From Aporrectodea caliginosa (taxonomy: Eukaryota; Annelida; Clitellata; Crassiclitellata; Lumbricidae): DNA of 64,000 nt. Under the pieces are notes generated by a model that ran no database searches, was not told the DNA's origin, and saw only the letters and a list, made by a program, of their open reading frames with translations. Location: positions 581,001 to 645,000 of the forward strand of contig JACEVL010000062.1 of the NCBI GenBank assembly GCA_020284085.1, in the 5' to 3' direction. Below, piece after piece: positions 46,511-57,981 of the stretch. Position 1 is the stretch's first letter, and each line of letters begins with the position of its first letter. The position numbers were made by a program, and so were the translations under genes.

Positions 46511-46879
46511 TGCGCCTGTGAATAAGCTGCTTCCAGCGATTTCGCTTTTGTTGGCGCTCTAGAAATCTCGAGTTCACGGTTACGTTTACGAATGTAAAAC
46601 TTACCCTGAAATGCGGAGGTATGGGGTTAGTACGATCACCGAACAAACAATGCAACTATATAATATAAACGAAGAACAATCAAATTTGCAAAATAATGTC
46701 ACTTGTGTAAAGAAATAAAGCGAAAGTAGAGAAATGCACAATTTCATGACTATCCATATATGTCGCCGAAAACAGAAACAAGTGCATGGAGTGCTGTTAC
46801 GCGCCTAACCCAGCTATTTAGGTTAAATACTGACCGAATGTTGAGTAAGTAGATCTTAACTAGTAATTGTTCTATAGTA

Positions 46880-47740
46880 GGCGAAGCGGATAAAAAAGAG
46901 ACGTTCACAAAACAGAGAACACTACTGAGAGGAAAAATAAACTGGAATTTGAAGAATCGGATGATAAACACAATGCTATGGAGTGTGGTGCTGTGCAGAT
47001 CAGAAACGTGAACAACTGAGCAATGAGAAAAGAGGACATAAGAAGACTAGCGTCTTTTGAAATGTGGACCTGGAGTAGAATGGACAAAATCGGCCTTGCG
47101 GAACATGAAACAAATGAAGAAGTGATAAGAAGGATTGGAGAAGAAGAGTCCTGTTACACACAATAAGAGAAAGACAAACATGAAAAATTTCGGAGCGGGT
47201 TTAAACATTTTGCGGGTTCCTTTGAAGATTGTCGCAAAAGTTTAGTTTTTTGTATTTCGCATGTAAAAGCCTATAACAAAATTGTTCGGAAACTTATATT
47301 CGGGGGGGTTGAACCCTTAAAACCTCCCCTAAATACGCCCATGATGACAAAGGAAATGGATCAGGCACATACTGAGAGGAAACTCACTTTTAAGAGCGAG
47401 GGGAGGCGGACAAGAGAAAGACCAAGACAGGTGATGTCAGTGGCGTAACGAATGGTTTCAGGGCCCAGGGCAAGGGTTGATGACTGCGCCCCCTTTAAAT
47501 TTACTTGTTGACTTTTAATCGTTCTTGTCATAGTACTGTGTACCATTGAAAGCTAATTTTGTGCCCCTCTGGTGCTGCGCCCGGGGCGGCTGCCCCTCTG
47601 CCCCCTCGTCGTTACGCCACTGGATGGTGTTGGATTGGATGATGACAGATGACAGCCTTAAAAGAGGGCCAACAGCGAGAGGAGTGGCGGCCTAGGACAT
47701 GTGAGCCTCCCTAAAGAGGCAGAGAACTAAAAGAAGAAGA
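46880..47740 (+). mobile_element. Degenerate LINE of a second type, with nested insertions
   Basis: Frameshifted segments resemble the C-terminal end of an endonuclease/reverse-transcriptase LINE: WSVVLCRSET, then DIRRLASFEMWTWSRMDKIG, EEVIRRIGEEES and GRRTRERPRQVM ... LDWMMTDD. It is interrupted at about 47180-47345 by unassigned sequence and at 47438-47622 by a hAT element. Confidence 0.65.
47438..47622. mobile_element. Small hAT element with CAGTGGCGTAACGA ends
   Basis: 185 bp with perfect 14-bp inverted ends CAGTGGCGTAACGA/TCGTTACGCCACTG. The flanks GGTGATGT and GATGGTGT are a degraded 8-bp duplication; the host LINE reads continuously across it. Confidence 0.85.
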
Positions 47741-48354
47741 AATCAAGTACTCAAAATGGAAAAATGAAATCATGGTCATCAGACCTTTGTGTTAGTGGTC
47801 TAGTTTCAATAAACGTATAAAGTTCTATTTAAAACCATATAAAAATGTAATTAATTATGACGATAAATGGACACCGATGGCTAGATTCTATTTTACGCTG
47901 TTATGAGTTTATAAGACTGGTAATTAGTGGCTTCTATACCTCTAAATCAATTATTGATATTCCAAATTATTACTGTACTGAAGGTAATTATTAAATTAGA
48001 AAAAAGTTTACTTAGTCATAAACTACTTAAGCTCAATCTTAAGGAACCGCATATTCATGCGTGCAGTCGCTTATGTAAAGGGTCGACGCATGCTCTATTG
48101 TATATTTGTATAATATTATGTCGATACATCTCCAAGTATTTTTCGTTTCCTCTCTCTCTTATAATAATATATGCATTTCGTTGTGTTTGTTATGTTGACA
48201 TCGTTATCGCGAGCGTCAATACTTTTTTTATCCAATTCGAGAGTTTTGCAGCATATGACAATTATTTTGGTTAGCCTACATCTGTTTAATGCAAAATCTA
48301 ATAAATTTTACATTGTTTTGAAATAGGTAGCAATTTTTTAGTTTTTAATTACAG

Positions 48355-49226
48355 ATACACTGCGAAGCGAATTCAAATTGCACCCAGTTTTAGTTCATGC
48401 GATCAGAACAAAAGCCACAGAAGAGAAGAAAAAATCGATCTGCGGAATGGCAATCTTAGAGAAAGAATTGTTTGTGGTCAATGAAAATAGCCAGGAAGTT
48501 GAAGTTTACGATTCGATTGTATTCAGTTTCAATCGACGATGGAATTTGAAGGAATTAATTCGTCCAACGCACCTAGTATCCTGCAGCAGAAATAAATGTC
48601 TCTACATCCTCGATTACAAAGAAATCGGTCAGTCGAAAGAAATCTTGAGAGTTGATCCAAGAGGAAAATTAATAAAGAAATGGTCAACAGGAGATGAAGG
48701 AGTGGGCGGTCTGTCTATTACAGGTGAATCAAATATCATTTCAGCTGTTTCCGAAAAAAATAAATTGAATGAATATTCACCAAATGGACAATTGATTCGA
48801 GAAGTGAATCTTTCAACGGACGCAGGTATTCATCGTCCATCGAATGCTATAAAACTGACCAATGGTAATTTCGTGGTCTGTCATGGTTTGGGTGATGGTG
48901 ATATGCATAGAGTGTGTGTAGTGGATGCAAATGGAATACTTAAGAAGTCATTTGGTGGAAAACGTGGATCGACAATAGGACAATTGAATTATCCAATCTC
49001 TTTGTCCGTCAGTGGATATGGATTCGTGATGGTCGCTGATCGATGGAACTCTCGAGTTTTGCTATTGGATTCAGATTTAGACTTCAAGAGAGAAATTCTT
49101 TCAAAAGAAGTGAAACACAGGCTACGATGTCCAACGATGATTCTTCTCGATGACTTAAATGGTCGACTGTTGGTGGCGGACAACGACCCGAACAATGAAC
49201 TGATTTTGATTTTCGATTTTAAATAA
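48355..49226 (+). CDS. TRIM-NHL-like copy 3, exon 3: six-bladed NHL-like propeller
   Basis: Open from acceptor to TAA in the frame set by exon 2, beginning (D)TLRSEFKLHPVLVHAIRTKA. Blades: MAILEKELFVVNENSQEVEV, CSRNKCLYILDYKEIGQSKE, LSITGESNIISAVSEKNKLN, AIKLTNGNFVVCHGLGDGDM, LSVSGYGFVMVADRWNSRVL, MILLDDLNGRLLVADNDPNN; the end is ILIFDFK. The sixth blade is probably closed with the N-terminal strand. It provides the substrate or ligand face of the protein. Loop residues (HRPSNA, GLGDGDMHR, DRWNSR, RLRCPT) differ from the other copies. The TTG at 48378 is an internal leucine codon, not a start. Confidence 0.9.
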
Positions 49227-51200
49227 TTATTTAATTTATTACAAACTAATTGAATATATTTACTTAGGGATCAGGGCAATTTGCTTTCTTATTTTTGTTT
49301 ATTGAATTTCTAATCAATATTCGAAAGTAAATTTTTAAATATTTTTTTCGTATTTTGGAAAGCGCTGATGTTCGTGAAGTCCTCAGTCTTCAAGAATCTG
49401 GTGGTGCTTTGGCTGGCTTTTTATTTCCATAAAAACTGCATTAAGATATTCAAACTTTTACTAATTTCCAATATATCTAGAATGATTAATTTTAACCTAA
49501 GGCACAATTGAAGAACTTAGAGCAATACCCATGTATGTTGAGTTGTCGACATACCACTTTCTTTCGAAAAAGTATGCCAGCGTGTTCAGAATAATTATAG
49601 TATTGTATATACCGGTACTCTATGAATTTGGTACAGATCTGAATTTGTTGACTGTCATTTTTGAAAAAAGTTATGTCAACATAATATGGTATTGTGCATC
49701 CGGCAGTATTCTTCCATTACTCCGCTGCAATATCCAGGTATGATAACAAGATTGTCCTTTTTTCACGTAATCTTTGTAATGACACCTGATGAACACTCAG
49801 GTTATTTGACATACCCGCTTCTTGCATGATTTTCGTACCGTGTAATAGCGACCATTTGGTGCAAGAATAAGGTATGTTGACTAACACCAGACGACATGTT
49901 TGGTAATGCAGCTGCTAGAGAACAAACTTTGTCCACATAACATTTTCATTTCATTTCATTTCAGATATTTATATAGCGCCCCTTCAAGATTTCTACTCAG
50001 AGGCGCTCCCGACTACAGCGCGGACACTGAATCGGAGTTTCACGTCGAAGCGCATGAGCATTATTGCGAGTGAAGGACTTGCCCAGGGTCCCTACGCGGC
50101 GGCTTGAGGTGGATTCGATCCCGCAACCCTCCGGCTGCAAGGCACCATGTTACTGCACCCGTAATCATGATATTGATGGTGTGACCATTTGGTGCAAGAA
50201 TAAGGTATGTCGACTAACACCAGATGACGTGTGGTATTGCAGCTGCTAGAGAACAAACTTTGTCCACATAACCTGTTACTGCACCCGTAATGATACCGAT
50301 GGTTAAGTGTTGTTTATGTCAATAACTCGATATGAAGCAAAATGTCGTGTAAAAAACAATAATGTTATCTTTCGCATTGCATCATGTACCAATTTTGCTA
50401 AAAACAATAATAGTTACATGGTGCTTCCAACAGCTTGTCGATTTGTCGTCAAATGGCTTGGATACAGCAGTTTAAAGTATAAGATGTTTGAAGCCATTTT
50501 TCCGAAACTCCAAATTTCCGACATACTTGGGTATTGCTCTAAGGTCTTCAATTGTTATTCATGTAGACAATATTATTATGAAGCAAAATTGCAGTGGGTG
50601 CTATGAATGTGTAAATAAGTTTGATTGGCCTTATGACTTTCGTCGCCAGAAAACACAATTTTGCGCTATAAGTTTGAGGCTAGGCGGCAATATATAAAAA
50701 ACTTCAGCTTGCCAATAGTGCAGGCTTAAAATATTAATAGTAATTTTGCTTTCTGATTTTAGTTTGTTTTCAAACTTGTGTAATGTTTGTTTATAGAGAC
50801 AATAAAATAAAGAAAACGCCACAATAATTCTATTTTATACAGAAGGCCAAAATTAAGTAATTCTAATGACTAAAGCGTGGTCAGTGATGTGCTAAGATTT
50901 CAAGAGTGCGAGTAAGAGCGATTTAAGGCACTTAAACTAATTTTCGAAATGAGATCTCTGCAAAAATCGGCACAAGCAAACTAATCTCTGGTAAAAGCAG
51001 TGGTTGTTTAAATGTTCATAATTGTTTTTCCTTAAGAAGACCGACTTGACTGTCTTTCAAGAACCAACGAGCAAATGCAGCGTTTTTATGAGGTAGGCCT
51101 ACTTAACTTATTAGGCGATATAGTAGGCCTAAGTATCTAGATAGGCCTACATACATGCACATGCACGCTAGGCCTAAATACACCCATGCATACATACATA
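49227..51200 (+). other. 3' flank of copy 3, with a split tandem repeat and a SINE
   Basis: Positions 49260-49500 and 50620-51110 match the 3' flanks of copies 1 and 4. A ~100-bp segment (CCATTTGGTGCAAGAATAAG ... TTTGTCCACATAAC) occurs at 49851-49940 and again at 50186-50276, on either side of a SINE. No gene. Confidence 0.6.
49965..50145 (-). mobile_element. tRNA-derived SINE, 5'-truncated, minus strand
   Basis: Same family as 39413-39616. The tail TATATAGCGCCCCTTCAAGA, the body and a B-box remnant (GGATCGAATCC on the minus strand) are present; the A-box part is missing. ATTTC repeats lie at the 3' side (49948-49965). Confidence 0.75.
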
Positions 51201-52653
51201 GGCGTAGATTGTCAGACTCTAAGCTGTAACTTTTTTCTTAATGGTAAATCCTGCGCTATTTATCTGTATGTGTATGCGACTCCGTATTTAAAAAGTTTTT
51301 GTTTGTCGCGAGAAACGCATACAAGTGCATACGCGCAGTAGATTATAGGGTATATTTTTTAAGGATAGTAAAATTAATTAATGCCTATTGGAGTATTGGT
51401 GTAAATAAATATAGGGCCTACATGTAAGCTTTGTAGTCTTTTATCTCTGAAGCCGATGTAGAAGAATGTGAAAACGATAGATTTCGTATCCACCCAAAGC
51501 ATAGGAACGACGAAGATTTCTAACCGATGAAAAAGATGCTGTCATGTTCTGATAAAAATAAGTTACGGTACGATAAGAATATTTTGTAATGACCAATTAT
51601 TGCTGTCCGCATTTTGTTGTACAGATATGGTGATAAACACACTGAAGGTTTTCGTTTGCAGTGACTGTAACTTGACAAGCATGATTGTCTTGGAACATTC
51701 TGGGGTTATCGCCAAACCATTGACAGTGAAACATATTGGGGGAAAGAGAGGCACTCCACACGTCTTACCTTGCCGACCTGATCTGTGGCTGAAAAATCAA
51801 TGCAAAGACTGAGAATCGTCTGTTTAGCCTACTGGTGTACTAAACTCTAAAGCGATTGGCTATGCGCTGATTGGGTGTAAATTATAAATACGAGAACAAA
51901 TCCAACTGTGGCATCAGCTGCAGTGCAGAGAATATAGGATCAAACCGAGCAGTACCAATATCCATTGAAATTTATTAAATCAAACGCTTTGACACAATTT
52001 TAGCATATTTTCTACTGCCAGACTGGACCAATTAGCCACATTGGTAAGAGCGTAGGCTGCGCGTCTCAGGCGCCTCTGTGAAAGAAAACATGCGGATTGC
52101 GGTTCGCTTCCCAATGCTGGCTTATTTAAGTGATTTTAACCTCTGGCTTGCACGGTCCTTGCACAGGGACCCTAAATGGCGTGGAGTCCATTCAAACGGG
52201 CAGCGGTGGGCAAGAATCTCACTCGATCAATTCATTGAAAAATGAGCAGGATCGAGGCAATACGGTCGATATAGAAACGCGAACATTTGCATTTACATTT
52301 GCAGCAAGATGGGCATCTGTTAAATCTTGCGCTAAATGAATATTCACCTGTTTGTGTTCGGAGCAAAAAACATTTGACGCTGAGCTGTTTACAGTGGCTC
52401 AGTGCACAGCGGCAGTCGCAATTGCACTGAATATGTTTATATAACCTAGAGTGAATATCACGGTTTTAATCTCATAACCTGCGCCAATTAGTTCGATTAA
52501 TCTAGACCGTTTACAAATGGGCTCTGGTAGACAATCTTTGTCAGAGTTCGTTATATTATTTGTCGGATCGAAATTTCCCGTCGAACTACATAGGCCTATA
52601 CAACATTCATATAGTTCATAGCCCAAGAACCCATTAGGCTCACACCAATCGTG
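51201..52653 (+). promoter_or_regulatory. 5' flank of copy 4 with inserted SINE
   Basis: Matches 3650-5364 upstream of copy 1 and the flank of copy 3, interrupted at 52022-52302. The E-box of the other copies is replaced (AACATTTGACG). CACACCAAT precedes the palindrome as in copies 1 and 3. Confidence 0.5.
52022..52302 (+). mobile_element. tRNA-derived SINE inserted in the flank of copy 4
   Basis: TAGCCACATTGGTAAGAGCG (A-box region) and GGTTCGCTTCC (B-box-like) are spaced as in tRNA, followed by an unrelated body (GCACAGGGACCC). Copy 3 is the empty site. Not a plausible functional tRNA because the acceptor stem does not pair. Confidence 0.55.
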
Positions 52654-52675
52654 AAATCGAAAGTGCTTTCGATTT
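52654..52675. promoter_or_regulatory. IRF/ISRE-like palindrome, copy 4
   Basis: AAATCGAAA-GTGC-TTTCGATTT preceded by G (GAAATCGAAA), ending 23 bp before the ATG. It is conserved although the E-box further upstream is lost. Confidence 0.6.
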
Positions 52676-52698
52676 TAAGATTCTGTTTAGTTTAGAAA

Positions 52699-53848
52699 AT
52701 GGCTGCGACAGACTTTGGCAGTGATGATACTAAAAAGCAAGAGCTCGACGATATGACTACTTGTTGTATCTGCACCGAAGTTTACACGGATCCGAAAGCC
52801 TTGCCATGCATTCATACATTCTGCATGAAATGTCTCCAAGAGAATGGACACAAAACCAACAAAGGACCTGGAAATGAGATGCCTTGCCCGATATGTAGAC
52901 GAATGTTCCAGATTCCTGCAGAAGGGTTTCGTGGACTGCCTAAAAATTTCTTCATCGAGAGGCTGATACAAGTGGCAAATGTTTCTGACACGACTGCAAC
53001 ACCGAGAGCGATATGTGAAGCATGCCTGGAGGATGAGAATGAAGGAACGGGTAAAGAAATCCCAGGGGCTGATAAATACTGTGTTGACTGCAAGCACAAG
53101 TTGTGCGAAGAATGCTGCACTGAACACAAAAAATTTAAATTGACAAAGAACCATAAATTGATACCAATAAATGAGCATGAAGGTGGCCACAAAGTGATGA
53201 CCGATCTATTACCAAGTGCTTGTCAACTGCATGAGCAAAAGGTTCTGGATGTATATTGTGCTGATTGCAAGACAGTCGTATGCTACATCTGTTTCATTGA
53301 TGACCACAATAATCACAAAGGTTCTCATGTTAACAAATTCCTGGATGGCTTTCGGAAACAGATCGAAAACAGTGCTGCAACAATAAATGAGTGCAGATCT
53401 AAAGCTGAAATGACAAAATCTGAGATACTGAAGGTGAAGAAAGATATTCAGCAAAGGTTCGAAAACTTAGAATGTGAGGTGGAACAGAGAAAAGGTGAAC
53501 TGAAACAGTTGGCAAATAAACATGCAACTTCTCTCCTGCAAGGTCTATGTCCGATACGACAGAGCAAGATGAAAGAAATCCAAATGGCAACGGATGATAT
53601 TGATACATATCTATCGAGTTTAGAAACTTATAATTCCTATTGTCAGGAGATAATGGCCAAAGGATCAGCCAGCGACATCTGTATAGCATTTTCAGACTTA
53701 TCTGTTAGAGCGGTGAAGTTGCAAGAGCAATGCCAACCTATGACTACAAAAAGTGAAATTCAGTCCTTTAATTTCTGCTTCACAAGATCAGAACTCGAAG
53801 AGTTCATAGAGGAAAGCAGCTGTGACAACTTGATTGGTGAAATTGAAG
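52699..53848 (+). CDS. TRIM-NHL-like copy 4, exon 1: RING, two B-boxes, coiled coil
   Basis: Start ATG in GAAAATGGCT. RING cysteines and histidine at 22, 25, 37, 39, 42, 45, 63 and 66. B-box 1 reads CEAC...CVDC...CEEC...H and B-box 2 CQLHEQK...CADCKTVVCYIC...H. The coiled coil follows to GEIEG (383 codons plus one base; donor AAG|GTAAGA). The RING is almost identical to those of copies 1 and 3, while B-box 1 and its linker differ most. Together with exons 2 and 3 it gives an open 841-residue protein, the most complete gene of the array and the one with the shortest introns. It is expected to be a RING E3 ubiquitin ligase; its target is unknown. Confidence 0.93.
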
Positions 53849-54546
53849 GTAAGAGGTTTTCTTCGTAAGCTTTGTCAAAAGTCACGCCGTCTTAGATTAA
53901 GTCTTGTCTTGCCTAAACAATTTATCGTGAAATGTATCTGAGGAACAGAATTCTCTCAGTTCATCTTCTTTTTGGTTGGTGTAGGAGAAAGCTGCTTAAT
54001 ACATGTACTTGAAGGCAATTATTAATGTAATGGATTCTCGTGTCATTCAAGAGATATACATTCATGTGAATTTGTATTCATAGATTGATATATTAATGTA
54101 TTTATAATTATAGTGTTAGATTGTTAGATATTAATAAAACTTGTGTTCGATATCTTTGTGTCTGCGTACGTATGCCTCAGTGTTCTTGGATGCAGTTGTG
54201 AGAAGGAGTGTTCGTCTTGGATGAAAAGTTCTGGTAGACCTATAGCGGTCATGTTTCGGCCATCTAGTGACGAATAAGTTTATATAAACCCATGTGGGAT
54301 TATGATGAGCGGATCCTGGTTTTGTATGTCTTGATCGGTTGTGACCTTAAATTTGATGTGATGTGCAAGGTGTATTCGTTCAGTGAACGACTGCATGGGC
54401 CGACAATTTGTATGATGCATGTAGTCGATCACATGTGCGCTTGGATGCAGTTTATACTGGAGATTGCTGCTGCGGCTGAGTCCTATGTAATACTGCATAT
54501 TATGGAAAATAATTATAGGCTAGTCTAATTGTCGTTATTTTTTCAG
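53849..54546 (+). other. Intron 1 of copy 4
   Basis: A 698-bp intron without large insertions, the best template for the ancestral intron. GTAAGA donor, TTATTTTTTCAG acceptor. No coding sequence. Confidence 0.8.
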
Positions 54547-55062
54547 AAGAAAGTGATTCGAGGCAAAAGAAAAAAAGTAGACGAAGTCTACTAGCAGAAC
54601 AAAGCAAAGAAATTGATCTCCTGAGAAAAGAAATTGAAGTCGAAAAGACCAACCAAGAGAGTTTTCGATTTGCACATGAAGAGCTGAGAATTAATTTAGA
54701 TAAGGAAGTACAGGCCAATAAGGATTTGACGGTAGAATTGAGTAAGAACAAAGCTAATAATGATTCCCAAATAAAGAAACTGAAGCAAGAGTTGGACAAC
54801 AAAAAAATGACCATCAACACACTTCAAGCCGAAAAAGACAGATTGAAGCTGGAATTAGATGCAAGGAATGTGACCAATAGTTCACGTCAAATCAATAATG
54901 ATAAACTTAAGGAGGAACTAGACAAAGAGAAAATTGCCAACAACGCGTATCAGGCCAGGAACAACAAACTCATACAAGAAGTGAACACATATAAAATGAC
55001 AATCAAGGCATTAGAAGACAAAGTCGAGAAACTCAAAAAAGACATGGAGACTGCGAAAACAG
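54547..55062 (+). CDS. TRIM-NHL-like copy 4, exon 2: extra coiled coil
   Basis: 172 codons, open, phase 1 in and out (donor CAG|GTAAAC). It begins EESDSRQKKKSRRSLLAEQS and proceeds as continuous Lys/Glu/Asn heptad sequence with MTINTLQAEKDRLKLELD, LKEELDKEKIANN and YKMTIKALEDKVEKLKKDM. No metal-binding residues or globular domain. It lengthens the TRIM stalk. Because both boundaries are phase 1, skipping it would keep the propeller in frame. Confidence 0.9.
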
Positions 55063-55415
55063 GTAAACAAACTTGAAACGATATGTTTTTTGAACCTATG
55101 TAATTCCATGATATCATAGTGCAGTTATAAATATTAACAAGTAATCAGTCGATGTTGGCTTCACTTGGCCTTTGCGACATCTTCGTCTGCTCTACAAACG
55201 ACGCAGAATACAAGTTAGAATTTGAATTTACACAGGCTGACTCCCTGCTCTCCGCGGTATGGCACATTCGACGTCTAACAGTCTTCCTCTACCTATAGTC
55301 ATTTCTAAATATTATTACGACTTATGATACTGATTTTCTTTCAGATGCTGGTGATTAAGTAATTACAGCTTGATATATATATAATCAAGAAATTACAGTT
55401 TAATATATATATATA

Positions 55416-55477
<62 letters not shown>

Positions 55478-56403
55478 TCTATATATAAATGTTAAAGCAT
55501 TAATGCCCAATTACTAATATTAAGCTGTACATATATTTAGGCCTACTTAATTACCAGCATTTGGAGAAAACCAGTAGGCCTATGATAGGCCGTAATAATA
55601 TTTAGACAAATGGGTAAAGGAAGACTGTTAATCGTCGGAACGGCCATACAGCGGAGAGCAGGGAGTCGGGCCACGGCCTAAGAAATATGAAAGGCCAGCT
55701 TCAAGATGTGACGCCATCAGCGGAGGTCCACTCAGACGGCGGCAACGCACTGCAGTGTTTATTTGGTAGATAGCGGTTAACATTATTTTTATTCATTTCA
55801 AATCCTATAGACAGACTTGACTGTGACATTTATTGTATTGTAATTTCGGGTAATCCTAAACCTTAGGTTATTTTATTATTGCATTGAACGTTGACTGTAT
55901 TTTAGCGTATTTTATTATTTCTCTCGTCTGGCTGCGTAAATGGAAGTTGGAGTAATAAAAATTATTCTTTGCGTTATTAGAAGTTGGATGGATGTAATGA
56001 ATTTTTTACATTGAAATGTAAGTTTGATTGATGAAAAGAATTATTGTTTGAATAAGTAGCCTAAATGTTGGATTGATGAAAATATATATGAGTCGATGCC
56101 TCTGACAATGCACCTTATGCACTTTGACAATGCACCTTATGCACTTTCGTCCGTGCTATCTGATTATCGAGTGCCTTTGTCTATTTGTATCTGTCGATGT
56201 AACTCCATGAATCTCTCGTTTTGTTCTCCAATATGCATTTCTCTGTGCTTGATTTGCTGATATCGTCATCGTTATCGTGAGCGTCAACACTTGATCCAAT
56301 TCGAGAGTTTCGCAATAATTTTGGTTATATCAGTTTAAAGAAAAATATAATAAATTTTATATTGCTTTGACATAGGTAGCAAACCTTTAGTTTCTATTTT
56401 CAG
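55063..56403 (+). other. Intron 2 of copy 4
   Basis: Contains a large imperfect hairpin element (55240-55685), a run of ~37-bp minisatellite units (about 55925-56085) and the conserved 3' intron segment ending CTATTTTCAG. A short direct repeat TGACAATGCACCTTATGCAC occurs twice at 56101-56145. Confidence 0.7.
55240..55685. mobile_element. Hairpin MITE with TA-rich centre
   Basis: ACTCCCTGCTCTCCGCGGTAT at the left is inverted at about 55640-55680 (ATACAGCGGAGAGCAGGGAGT), and GATGCTGGTGATTAAGTAATT pairs with the region near 55550-55570. A TA microsatellite occupies 55372-55482. Copy 1 carries only the left half (11155-11300). Confidence 0.65.
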
Positions 56404-57263
56404 ATGAACTTCGAATCGAATACAAATTCGATCCAGTTTTAGTTCAGACGATCAGAACAAAAGCCGCTGAAGAAATGACAACATCGATCTGCGGATTGAC
56501 AATTTTTGGAAAAGAATTGTTTGTTGTCAATGACTGGAGTTCAGAAGTTGAAGTTTACGATTCGATTAAATTCAGTTTCAGTCGTCGATGGGTTTTGAAG
56601 GAATTAGTTTGTCCAATGGACATTGGATCCTGCAACAGAAATAAATGCCTCTATATCTTCGATAACAAACGCGCTGGTGAGTCGAAAGAAATGTTGAGAG
56701 TTGATCAAAATGGAAAATTAATAAAGAAGTGGTCAACTGGAGACGATTGGGGACAAGGTTTGTCTGTTACATATGAATCGAATGTCATTTTAACTGTTTC
56801 CGGAAAAAATAAATTAAATGAATATTCGCCAGATGGTCAATTGATGCGTGAAATAAATCTATCGTCAGACGAAGGTTTTTCTTGGCCAAGGCATGCTATA
56901 AAACTGACCAATGGTCCTCTGGTGGTATGTCAAGGCCCTTTCTTTGAAGAAAGTCTGCATATTGTAAGTCTAGTGGATACAGATGGAAAACTTAAGAAGT
57001 CATTCGGTGGAAAACGTGGACCGACCATAGGACAAATGAATTCTCCTGTCTATTTCTCCGTCGATGGAAATGGATTCGTGATGGTCGCTGATGAACGGAA
57101 CAAGCGAGTTTTATTATTGAATTCAGACTTGGAATTTAAAAGAGAACTGCTTTCAAAAGAACAACTTGGACTACAATTTCTAACGAGAATTCTTCTTGAT
57201 GAATCAAATGGTCGACTGTTAGTGGCGGACAATGAACTGATTTTGATTTTCGATATTAAATAA
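56404..57263 (+). CDS. TRIM-NHL-like copy 4, exon 3: six-bladed NHL-like propeller
   Basis: Open from acceptor to TAA in the exon 2 frame, beginning (D)ELRIEYKFDPVLVQTIRTKA. Blades: LTIFGKELFVVNDWSSEVEV, CNRNKCLYIFDNKRAGESKE, LSVTYESNVILTVSGKNKLN, AIKLTNGPLVVCQGPFFEES, FSVDGNGFVMVADERNKRVL, RILLDESNGRLLVADNELIL. The C-terminus is IFDIK. Loop segments (FSWPRHA, GPFFEESLHI, DERNKR, LGLQFLT) are the parts most unlike copies 2 and 3. The propeller is the likely ligand- or substrate-binding part. The ATG at 56475 is internal to the exon. Confidence 0.92.
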
Positions 57264-57294
57264 TTAATTAATTATTGATTAGCAATTAAGTGGG

Positions 57295-57981
57295 TACTTG
57301 TCGGTTAATTCACCGCATTTCATTTTCTCGTAAACCTTGTCGGTTAATTCACCGCATTTAATTCTTGCGTCTACCTTGCCTTTTCATGCACAGGAATGGA
57401 ATAAATGAAATAACTTTTTACGCGTTTCTTTCCTTTTAAGTACCGTTTCGTCATTAGAAAGCATGGACGACACTAACCCTAACTCTGACCCTAACTGACC
57501 ATCACGGCGCGTAACGACGCATAACCTCAACGTAACCGATAGGCTATAGACGATAAAACTTAAAGTCGTGAGGGTCGGTAAGGGTCAGTGTTAGTGTCGT
57601 CATTAGAAGACATATATTAACTCTTGCAAAGACATTTCTGTACATGGGTCTCGTCTTTTAGGTTAATTAAGCCCAATGAACCCACATGCTCGATGCGTAC
57701 ATGTGCCAATTCATGTGGCGCAATCGAAACAAAGTTCGTCAGCTGAACGCTTTCAATACCATCCTGCAAGATATTGCTGTTTCGGAAGTACAACCATCTG
57801 CATGGTACAAATGTTTCTTAACTTCGCTTTCATGAGGATAGTTATAATTAAAAGATGTCTTTCTAGACCATCGTGCTGTGTTTTCGACACCAGTTTAATG
57901 CGGTGAATTAATTTAACGTGGGAAAGTCATGTAATACATTAGCATGGGCAAAATGAAATGCGGTGAATTAACCGACAAGTA
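57295..57981. mobile_element. Inverted-repeat element just downstream of copy 4
   Basis: Perfect ~31-bp inverted ends, ACTTGTCGGTTAATTCACCG..., with a second subterminal copy on the left (57337) and a partial one on the right. It begins about 30 bp after the stop codon of copy 4, so it probably lies in the 3' UTR. A nested inverted pair (GACGACACTAAC/GTTAGTGTCGTC, 57467-57601) is flanked by CGTCATTAGAA. Confidence 0.8.

Larger units (their letters stand above)
45464..48354 (+). other. Intron 2 of copy 3 with two LINE fragments
   Basis: GTAAAC donor to TTTTTAATTACAG acceptor. Hosts LINE pieces at 45850-46510 and 46880-47740. From about 47760 to the acceptor it matches the 3' parts of intron 2 in copies 1 and 4 (CGATGGCTAGATTCTATTTTACG, TCGATACATCTCC). 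Confidence 0.75.

Noticed and set aside
57467..57601. Interstitial telomeric repeat (CCCTAA words near 57477-57500)
   Set aside because: Only two or three irregular CCCTAA words, better explained as the arm of a nested inverted repeat.
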